Shown: positions 16,473 to 22,119 of the stretch, piece by piece
Numbering within the stretch: position 1 is the stretch's first letter
How the letters are laid out: each line of letters opens with the position of its first letter
Assembly: GCA_002407775.1 (NCBI GenBank)
Contig: DHOP01000043.1
Location: 1 to 23,890 of the forward strand
From: Prevotella sp. UBA5387
GTDB taxonomy: Bacteria; Bacteroidota; Bacteroidia; Bacteroidales; Bacteroidaceae
Direction of reading: 5' to 3'
Length of the DNA stretch: 23,890 bases
Notes under the pieces: generated by a model
Seen by the model: only the letters and a program-made list of their open reading frames with translations
What the model was told of the DNA's origin: nothing
The model's database searches: none
Translations under genes and position numbers: made by a program

Positions 16473-16491
16473 GGAGTACTCTATGTACTCC
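16473..16491 (-). promoter_or_regulatory. Hairpin abutting the start codon of the PLD-like gene
   Basis: GGAGTAC (16473-16479) and GTACTCC (16485-16491) form a 7-bp stem with a 5-nt loop on the minus-strand transcript; the stem ends 5 nt before the ATG at 16467. It may hinder ribosome access or act as a weak attenuator after kdsD. No U-tract follows, so it is not a standard terminator. Confidence 0.45.
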
Positions 16492-16569
16492 GAGAGTTCT
16501 ATATGCTTCTGTGATGTGATGTCTTTTATGGCTTGAAAGCCTAGAGTACTGTATGACCTCCTTGGCCTA

Positions 16570-17598
16570 TTATGCATCCATAGGGGAGAATTGGGGGCTG
16601 GCCGCTGCAGATGCTGCCTCCAAAGCTACCGCATAACTATCGACGATACCGATGAGTCGACTATCCTTGTCACATACGAGAACGGAGTGAATCTTATAGC
16701 GATGCATGATGCGCTCTATCTCAGTGACCTTCGTTTCGGGGCTAACCGTTTTAGGATCGCGTGTCATGATGTCTGCCACGGTGCGATCGAAGAATTGTGC
16801 CTGCCAGAGTTCCATGGCACGACGGATGTCTCCATCTGTAATTATGCCGATGACACGCCCTTTGCCATCGAGTGAGACACCAAGGCCGAGCTTGCCGTTA
16901 GACAGATGAATGATAGCCTCTCCAAGATGCATGTCCTCTGAAAGGATTGGAAGATCCTCGGTGCGCATCACATCTTCGGCGGTGGTAAGCAGTCGTCGGC
17001 CGAGTTCACCACCTGGGTGGAATTGCGCGAAGTCCTTTGGTCTGAAGTCGCGAACTCTCATCAATGCCACTGCCAGTGCATCTCCCATGGCCAGTACAGC
17101 CGTGGTCGAAGAAGTTGGAGCAAGGTTCAATGGGCACGCCTCATGGTCCACATGGACGAGGATATGTATGGTGCTATATTTCGCAAGGAGTGATTGTGCG
17201 TTGCCGCTCATGCCGATGATGGGCACCTGTCGATGGAGTAGGATAGGCACGAAGCGGAGCAGTTCGTCTGTCTGACCGCTGTTGCTGATGGCAAGAACCA
17301 CGTCGTTCGGGGTCATCACGCCAAGGTCTCCATGGAAGGCATCGAGGGGATTGATGAAGAACGCTGGTGTGCCAGTGGAAGAGAGCGTCGACGCAATCTT
17401 TGCGCCGATGTTGCCACTCTTGCCTACTCCCGTTACGATAACTTTCCCCTTGCAGTGGTAGATGAGTTCTACCGCACGTACGAAATTATCATCCAGTTGT
17501 TGTGAGAGATGCTCCAGTGCCTGTGCTTCTTCAGCAATGCATTGTCGAGCATACTCAATGGAGTGGCCAATGCTTTCCTCCAATTTTGCGTTTGTCAT
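16570..17598 (-). CDS. kdsD: D-arabinose-5-phosphate isomerase (KpsF/GutQ family)
   Basis: This 342-residue cytoplasmic enzyme interconverts D-ribulose 5-phosphate and D-arabinose 5-phosphate, the first step of Kdo synthesis for LPS. The SIS domain covers about 35-190, with GVGKSGNIG (57-65), SNSGQTDE (105-112) and APTSSTTAVLAMGDALA (160-176). FHPGG (193-197) follows. Two CBS domains occupy about 208-266 (VMRTEDLP, IGIITDGDIRR) and 277-330 (IMTRDPKTV, LIGIVDSY). The last residues (ASAAASPQFSPMDA) are a non-conserved tail. Its ATG overlaps the kdsA stop as ATGA, so the two are translationally coupled and supply successive enzymes of one pathway. Confidence 0.95.
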   Translation of the reverse strand: MTNAKLEESIGHSIEYARQCIAEEAQALEHLSQQLDDNFVRAVELIYHCKGKVIVTGVGKSGNIGAKIASTLSSTGTPAFFINPLDAFHGDLGVMTPNDVVLAISNSGQTDELLRFVPILLHRQVPIIGMSGNAQSLLAKYSTIHILVHVDHEACPLNLAPTSSTTAVLAMGDALAVALMRVRDFRPKDFAQFHPGGELGRRLLTTAEDVMRTEDLPILSEDMHLGEAIIHLSNGKLGLGVSLDGKGRVIGIITDGDIRRAMELWQAQFFDRTVADIMTRDPKTVSPETKVTEIERIMHRYKIHSVLVCDKDSRLIGIVDSYAVALEAASAAASPQFSPMDA

Positions 17599-18431
17599 AA
17601 TAATTGTTTGATCAAGGACTCCAATTTGTCCAATTCCAGCATGTTTGCAGCATCCGATAGTCCCTTGTCAGGGTCTGGGTGTACTTCAAAGAAGTAGCCT
17701 GTAGCACCGAATGCCTTGGCAGCCAATGCCATGGAGGGAACGAAACGACGGTCGCCGATTGTCTTTCCCTGGCCTGCAGAAGGGCGCTGTACGCTATGAG
17801 TGCAGTCCATGATCACAGTGGGGACAATGTCTAGCATATCTGGAATGTTACGGAAGTCAACTACAAGGTTGTTGTATCCAAAGGAGTTGCCACGCTCGGT
17901 GAGCCATACTTCCTTTGCTCCACTATCCTTGCATTTCTCCACCGGGTATTGCATATCACGACCAGAAAGGAACTGTGCCTTCTTGACATTCACTATGCGA
18001 CCAGTCTTTGCGGCAGCTACGAGCAAGTCGGTCTGGCGGCAAAGGAAGGCGGGAATCTGCAAAATGTCACAAACTTCGCCAACCGGTGCAGCCTGCCAAG
18101 TCTCATGGATATCTGTCGTAATCTGCAGTCCATATTTCGATTTGATATCTGCAAGCATCTGCAACCCATGGTCTATGCCAGGGCCACGGAAGGCTTTGAG
18201 CGATGTGCGGTTGGCTTTGTCGAAAGAAGCCTTGAAGATTATCGCCGTACCGAGTCTGTTGTTAATGTCAACGAGAGTTTGCGCTACTGTGTCTAACAAC
18301 TCGGCCGACTCAATGACACACGGACCTGCGATGAGCAGTGGAGCAGGAGATGCTGATCCGGCTGCCTTCTCCGATTCTTCTGTTGGAAGAGAATCCTGCA
18401 AACGATAATTATGGTTTATATTGTGTATCAT
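17595..18431 (-). CDS. kdsA: 3-deoxy-8-phosphooctulonate synthase (Kdo-8-phosphate synthase)
   Basis: This 278-residue enzyme condenses phosphoenolpyruvate with arabinose 5-phosphate to Kdo 8-phosphate; kdsD, overlapping by ATGA, makes the second substrate. The TIM-barrel motifs include IAGPCVIES (34-42), FKASFDKANRTS (66-77), FRGPG (81-85), TTDIHE (105-110), LTERGNSFGYNN (177-188), DCTHSVQ (209-215) and FFEVHPDPDKGLSD (247-260). Cys38, His212, Glu249 and Asp260 are each 27 residues later than the metal ligands I recall for Aquifex KdsA (11, 185, 222, 233), so this is probably the metal-dependent class. That offset equals an N-terminal extension rich in Ser, Ala and Glu; no later ATG is available before the barrel, though a non-ATG start cannot be excluded. 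Confidence 0.95.
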   Translation of the reverse strand: MIHNINHNYRLQDSLPTEESEKAAGSASPAPLLIAGPCVIESAELLDTVAQTLVDINNRLGTAIIFKASFDKANRTSLKAFRGPGIDHGLQMLADIKSKYGLQITTDIHETWQAAPVGEVCDILQIPAFLCRQTDLLVAAAKTGRIVNVKKAQFLSGRDMQYPVEKCKDSGAKEVWLTERGNSFGYNNLVVDFRNIPDMLDIVPTVIMDCTHSVQRPSAGQGKTIGDRRFVPSMALAAKAFGATGYFFEVHPDPDKGLSDAANMLELDKLESLIKQLL

Positions 18432-18494
18432 TGCTTTGATTTTGTAGATACCTATGATAATGCAGAGTATGTTGTCTGCTCAGCTTACACAGAA

Positions 18495-18525
18495 TATGCC
18501 TTTTGGTCTATTTGCCCTGGTGTCT
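18495..18525 (+). repeat. Dispersed imperfect repeat, copy 1
   Basis: This 31-nt stretch matches 20971-21001 at 25 positions without gaps, including 17 of 18 in CTATTTGCCCTGGTGTCT. The two copies lie in the intergenic regions on either side of rpsA. Confidence 0.45.
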
Positions 18526-18591
18526 TTCTTTCTTCGCGATGAGCAAAGAGTGTAGTATATCAGTTCTTTCGGATTTCCAACTGTAAGACTG

Positions 18592-18599
18592 CAAAGTTA
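18592..18599 (-). promoter_or_regulatory. Putative kdsA operon -7 box
   Basis: The minus strand reads TAACTTTG. A TTTG at 18626-18623 lies 23 nt upstream, slightly beyond the usual 19-21. It would give a leader of about 155 nt before kdsA. Confidence 0.5.
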
Positions 18600-18666
18600 T
18601 AAAAACTTTGTATCAAACGTTTCAAAACGTCAAAAAAACTTATAATCCGTACATTACGCTTTTGCG

Positions 18667-18798
18667 AAAGGATAGTAATGGCAGTACGTTTGATGCCTAA
18701 ACGCGTTGCGATTGAGTACTAATGGGAGCGCCAAAGGATACTAATGGCAGTACCAAAGGATAGTAACGGGAAGGTCAAAGGATAGAGTTAGGAAGTTA
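18667..18798. repeat. 22-bp periodic repeat array, locus 2 (six units)
   Basis: Six units start at 18667, 18689, 18711, 18733, 18755 and 18777, exactly 22 bp apart. Units 1, 4 and 5 begin AAAGGATAGTAA or AAAGGATACTAA; unit 6 begins AAAGGATAGAG and is decayed; unit 3 keeps the GTACTAATGG portion in register. Unit 2 is the second class (TTTGATGCCTAAACG then CGTTGCG), nearly identical to 5275-5296 in locus 1. It lies in the divergent region between the kdsA and rpsA promoters. Units abut with no spacers, and no terminal inverted repeat or target duplication is visible. Confidence 0.85.
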
Positions 18799-18938
18799 GA
18801 TCGCGTTCTAAGTCTATTAGAATATGGCTTATTACATATGCTGAATGTAGGGTAAAATATCGTGGTAATAAATCGTTAAATATTGTAAAATAGCAACGAT
18901 TAAACCTTTGAATTTAAGGTTATTAGATTAAAAAGAAG

Positions 18939-18946
18939 TAATTTTG
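18939..18946 (+). promoter_or_regulatory. Putative rpsA -7 box
   Basis: TAATTTTG followed by CACC matches the Bacteroidota -7 consensus and predicts a leader of about 85 nt. A TTTG at 18907-18910 is 28 nt upstream, too far to be a standard -33. Confidence 0.55.
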
Positions 18947-19036
18947 CACCTTAATTACGTGGGTAGGGGTAAATAGTGCCCCAAACAATTCACATAAAGT
19001 CTAACTTTATTAATTATTAATTCATTATTTAATTTT

Positions 19037-20812
19037 ATGTCTAATTTAAAGAACGTTCAGCCGCTTGATGATTTCAACTGGGATGAGTTTGAGAATGGAA
19101 GAGTAGCTTCAACCAGTCATGAGGTTTTGGAAAAGGCCTATGACGAGACCCTCAACAGAATCCAGGAACATGAAGTAGTTGATGGAACTGTGATTTCCCT
19201 CGACAAGAAGGAAGTTGTAGTAAACATTGGTTACAAGAGTGACGGTATCATTTCTACTTCGGAATTCCGTTACAATCCCGATTTGAAGGTAGGCGACACA
19301 GTAGAAGTCTATGTTGAAAGCCAGGAGAACAAAAAGGGTCAGCTCGAGCTTTCTCACAAGAAGGCACGCATGACCCGTAGCTGGGACAAGATTAACGAGG
19401 CTTTGGAGAGCGACGAGATTCTGCAAGGTTTCATCAAGTGTCGTACTAAGGGCGGTATGATCGTTGACGTATTTGGCATCGAGGCCTTCTTGCCAGGTAG
19501 CCAAATCGACGTGCATCCTATCCGAGACTACGATATGTTCGTGGGTAAGACCATGGAGTTCAAGGTTGTGAAGATCAACCAAGAATATCGCAATGTTGTG
19601 GTTTCACACAAGGCACTCATCGAGGCCGAACTGGAAGCACAAAAGAAAGAAATTATCTCCCACTTGGAAAAAGGTCAGGTGCTCGAAGGCACTGTCAAGA
19701 ACATCACCTCTTACGGTGTGTTTGTTGACCTCGGCGGTGTGGACGGACTTGTACATATCACAGACCTTTCTTGGGGCCGCGTAAGCGATCCACACGAGGT
19801 TTGCGAGCTCGATTCTAAGATCAAGGTTGTTATTCTCGACTTTGATCCAGATCGCAAGCGTATTGCTCTCGGTATGAAGCAGCTTACTCCTCATCCTTGG
19901 GATGCTCTCGATACCGAATTGAAGGTGGGTGACCACGTTAAGGGTAAGGTTGTCGTGATGGCAGACTACGGTGCATTCGTTGAGATTCAGCCTGGTGTTG
20001 AGGGACTTATTCACGTTAGTGAGATGTCTTGGAGCCAGCACTTGCGTTCAGCACAGGAGTTCCTTCACGTTGGCGACGAGGTAGAAGCAGTTATCTTGAC
20101 CCTTGATCGTCAGGAGCGTAAGATGTCACTTGGCATCAAGCAGCTGAAGGAAGACCCATGGGAGAACATCGAGACAAAATACCCTGTTGGTAGCCAGTCT
20201 ACTGCCAAGGTACGCAACTTCACCAACTTCGGTATCTTCGTAGAGCTTGAGGAAGGCGTTGATGGTTTGATCCATATCTCTGACTTGTCTTGGACCAAGA
20301 AGGTTAAGCATCCTTCAGACTTTACTACTGTTGGTGCTGACATCGATGTTATCGTGCTCGAAATCGACAAAGAGAACCGTCGTTTGAGCCTCGGCCACAA
20401 GCAGTTGGAGGACAATCCTTGGGATGTTTATGAGTCTCTTTACACTCCTGGAAGTGTTCATGACGGTAAGATTACCGAAATGATGGACAAGGGAGCTGTG
20501 ATTACACTCAACGAAGGTGGCGAAGGTTTCGCTACACCTAAGCATCTTACAAAGGAAGACAAATCACAGGCTAAGCTTGGTGAGGAGTTGACCTTCAAGG
20601 TGATTGAGTTCAACAAGGAGTCTCGTCGCATCATCCTTTCTCACTCTCGTACATTCGAGGAGGGTAAGGAAGAGGCTAAGCCACGTCACCGCGCTGGCGC
20701 AACCCACAAGCAGAGCGAATCTTCTGACATCAAGAATGTTGCTGCAGGAACATCTCTGGGCGACCTCGATGTACTCGCTAAGCTGAAGGCTGATATGGAC
20801 AAAAGTAAGTAA
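19037..20812 (+). CDS. rpsA: 30S ribosomal protein S1
   Basis: This 591-residue protein contains six S1 RNA-binding domains at about 44-109, 126-194, 211-283, 298-369, 383-456 and 471-538. Domains 3 to 5 carry the clearest motif, for example GVFVDLGGVDGLVHITDLSW (227-246), and the HPWDALD/DPWENIE/NPWDVYE linkers recur between repeats. S1 helps the 30S subunit bind and unfold mRNA, which matters in Bacteroidota because most genes here lack Shine-Dalgarno sequences. The C-terminal tail (about 540-591) is charged and not conserved. The gene has its own promoter, an AT-rich leader (TTAATTATTAATTCATT) before the ATG, and a strong terminator. Confidence 0.96.
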   Translation: MSNLKNVQPLDDFNWDEFENGRVASTSHEVLEKAYDETLNRIQEHEVVDGTVISLDKKEVVVNIGYKSDGIISTSEFRYNPDLKVGDTVEVYVESQENKKGQLELSHKKARMTRSWDKINEALESDEILQGFIKCRTKGGMIVDVFGIEAFLPGSQIDVHPIRDYDMFVGKTMEFKVVKINQEYRNVVVSHKALIEAELEAQKKEIISHLEKGQVLEGTVKNITSYGVFVDLGGVDGLVHITDLSWGRVSDPHEVCELDSKIKVVILDFDPDRKRIALGMKQLTPHPWDALDTELKVGDHVKGKVVVMADYGAFVEIQPGVEGLIHVSEMSWSQHLRSAQEFLHVGDEVEAVILTLDRQERKMSLGIKQLKEDPWENIETKYPVGSQSTAKVRNFTNFGIFVELEEGVDGLIHISDLSWTKKVKHPSDFTTVGADIDVIVLEIDKENRRLSLGHKQLEDNPWDVYESLYTPGSVHDGKITEMMDKGAVITLNEGGEGFATPKHLTKEDKSQAKLGEELTFKVIEFNKESRRIILSHSRTFEEGKEEAKPRHRAGATHKQSESSDIKNVAAGTSLGDLDVLAKLKADMDKSK

Positions 20813-20833
20813 TCTTTAGATACTTAACATATT

Positions 20834-20889
20834 AAATTCCCCTTGAGAGTTGGGTTTCGGCCTGATTTTCAAGGGGAATTTCTTTTTAT
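20834..20889 (+). terminator. Rho-independent terminator of rpsA
   Basis: AAATTCCCCTTGA (20834-20846) pairs perfectly with TCAAGGGGAATTT (20869-20881) over 13 bp around a 22-nt loop, followed by CTTTTTATA. Confidence 0.88.
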
Positions 20890-20970
20890 ATACTTTTCTT
20901 CCAGAACCAAGAAACCACTCAATTGTTAAACTACTCCTTGCTTTCCAACTTTTTTCAATACACTGATATA

Positions 20971-21001
20971 TAAGCCTTATTTACTATTTGCTCTGGTGTC
21001 T
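20971..21001 (+). repeat. Dispersed imperfect repeat, copy 2
   Basis: This is the downstream partner of 18495-18525: 25 of 31 positions match ungapped, with CTATTTGCTCTGGTGTCT as the conserved part. It lies 159 nt after rpsA. Confidence 0.45.
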
Positions 21002-21171
21002 GTAATATCATAGAATGATGAAAGCAATACTAAGACATTGTACAAAGAACGCAAAGTATACTCAGTTAACTATTTCTTTTCTTCTTATCATTTTTTATTG
21101 GAATAAACTTCAGATCTATACCATATTATATTTATCTTAATTTTGTCGCTCTCAATAATAGCAAAAATCAT

Positions 21172-21179
21172 TATCTTTG
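21172..21179 (+). promoter_or_regulatory. Putative vsr -7 box
   Basis: TATCTTTG followed by TGC fits TAnnTTTG and lies about 90 nt before the vsr start. The alternative box TAATTTTG (21138-21145) is further upstream. Neither has a well-spaced -33. Confidence 0.45.
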
Positions 21180-21268
21180 TGCTAATATGGAGACGATGGG
21201 GTATTTCGATTAAGCTTGAATTTGCAAATTAGTTTCAAGCATTAAGCACAAATAGAGTGTTGAAACCT

Positions 21269-21802
21269 ATGACAACAGAGGACGAGTCGAAGAAGCAACA
21301 GCGATCATATGTGATGAGTCGCATCAGGAGCAAGGACACAACGCCCGAGCTAACGGTACGTCATTGGCTCTTTATGCATGGATATCGTTATCGCAAGAAT
21401 GTGCGTAAGCTACCGGGTACGCCTGATGTCGTGATGCGAAAATATTCTGTTTGCATCTTTGTTCATGGTTGTTTTTGGCATGGTCACGAACATATAAGTA
21501 TGCCAAAAACCAATTCAGACTTTTGGAGTAAAAAGATAACGCGTAACCGTGAGCGTGACGGGCAAAATAAAAAGCAACTCATGCAAATGGGTTGGAACGT
21601 CATTACTGTTTGGGAATGTCAACTCACTAAAGCATGTGTTGAGCAAACCATGAGTGAGGTAGAACATTGGCTGAATCGTTCTTTGTTAATAAAGGCGGGC
21701 ATGAAGTTTAACAGAGATTTAAGCGCGTCACACCCATACACCTTACAAGAGGACGATAGCATAATCGCTGCTGACCCAGACCTAATTGATACACCAGAAT
21801 AA
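21269..21802 (+). CDS. vsr: Very short patch repair endonuclease (Vsr)
   Basis: This 177-residue enzyme should nick DNA next to T:G mismatches that arise when 5-methylcytosine deaminates. Visible family residues are Glu27, Asp53 in LPGTPDVV, His66-Gly-Cys68 and His71 in VHGCFWHGHEH, NRERD (93-97) and WECQL (115-119). They line up with E. coli Vsr Glu25, Asp51, His64, Cys66, His69 and Cys117; Cys68, His73, His75 and Cys117 can form the structural zinc site. The residue before the HGCFWH motif is Val where E. coli has Thr63. I chose the ATG at 21269 over a GTG four codons earlier. About 30 C-terminal residues (SASHPYTLQEDDS and on) exceed the typical domain. No cytosine-5 methyltransferase gene lies in the window, which is unusual for vsr. 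Confidence 0.92.
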   Translation: MTTEDESKKQQRSYVMSRIRSKDTTPELTVRHWLFMHGYRYRKNVRKLPGTPDVVMRKYSVCIFVHGCFWHGHEHISMPKTNSDFWSKKITRNRERDGQNKKQLMQMGWNVITVWECQLTKACVEQTMSEVEHWLNRSLLIKAGMKFNRDLSASHPYTLQEDDSIIAADPDLIDTPE

Positions 21803-22119
21803 GTCTTACTTCATCAAAAGTAATTGTTTCGAAAGTTGCAATGGGTTGTTCAAATTTGAGCATAACAATAGTATTGTATTTCAACCTATGTAACTACGCT
21901 GTTATTGAGAAACCTTAGGCTCGATACTACTGAATAACACTGCCAATGGGTTCCGATATTATGACAATCTAAGAGATATTGATTATACAGTGTGCATAGA
22001 TTTCTCATTGGAATTATGCAAAACATGACATATAATAGTTTTCTTTGGATATAGGTACTGCGCTTGGCATGTTTTTTGCAAAGCTTTGGGTAGATATTAA
22101 AAGAAAACAACTAATAGAT
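21803..22119. other. Intergenic region between vsr and htpG
   Basis: It holds a 13-nt palindrome, ACAATAGTATTGT (21865-21877), and a sigma-54-like promoter (22064-22080). There is no CIRCE heat-shock element, no TAnnTTTG box near htpG and no clear vsr terminator. A 74-codon minus-strand frame (21886-22110) has no recognisable product and is not called. Confidence 0.5.
22064..22080 (+). promoter_or_regulatory. Candidate sigma-54 (RpoN) -24/-12 promoter of htpG
   Basis: TTGGCATG, four T, then TTGCA matches the sigma-54 consensus TTGGCACG-N4-TTGCW with one substitution. The GG (22066-22067) and GC (22078-22079) dinucleotides have the required 10-nt spacing. Transcription would start near 22091, giving a leader of about 30 nt before the ATG at 22120. 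Confidence 0.4.

Larger units (their letters stand above)
18432..19036. other. Divergent intergenic region between kdsA and rpsA
   Basis: This 605-bp region contains a dispersed repeat copy (18495-18525), the kdsA -7 box, the 22-bp array (18667-18798) and the rpsA promoter and leader. The rpsA leader has a small GGGG/CCCC hairpin (18966-18969 with 18979-18982). I see no gene. Confidence 0.6.
20813..21268. other. Intergenic region between rpsA and vsr
   Basis: After the rpsA terminator the region is AT-rich, holds one dispersed repeat copy (20971-21001), and ends with two candidate -7 boxes for vsr (TAATTTTG at 21138-21145, TATCTTTG at 21172-21179). No gene is seen. Confidence 0.55.

Noticed and set aside
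16530..16541. GGCTTGAAAGCC hairpin after kdsD as a terminator
   Set aside because: The stem is 5 bp with a 2-nt loop and the downstream minus-strand sequence (ATAAAAGAC) is not U-rich.
21886..22110. Open frame of 74 codons on the minus strand upstream of htpG
   Set aside because: It spans the promoter region of htpG, is low in complexity of signal and has no family resemblance or promoter.
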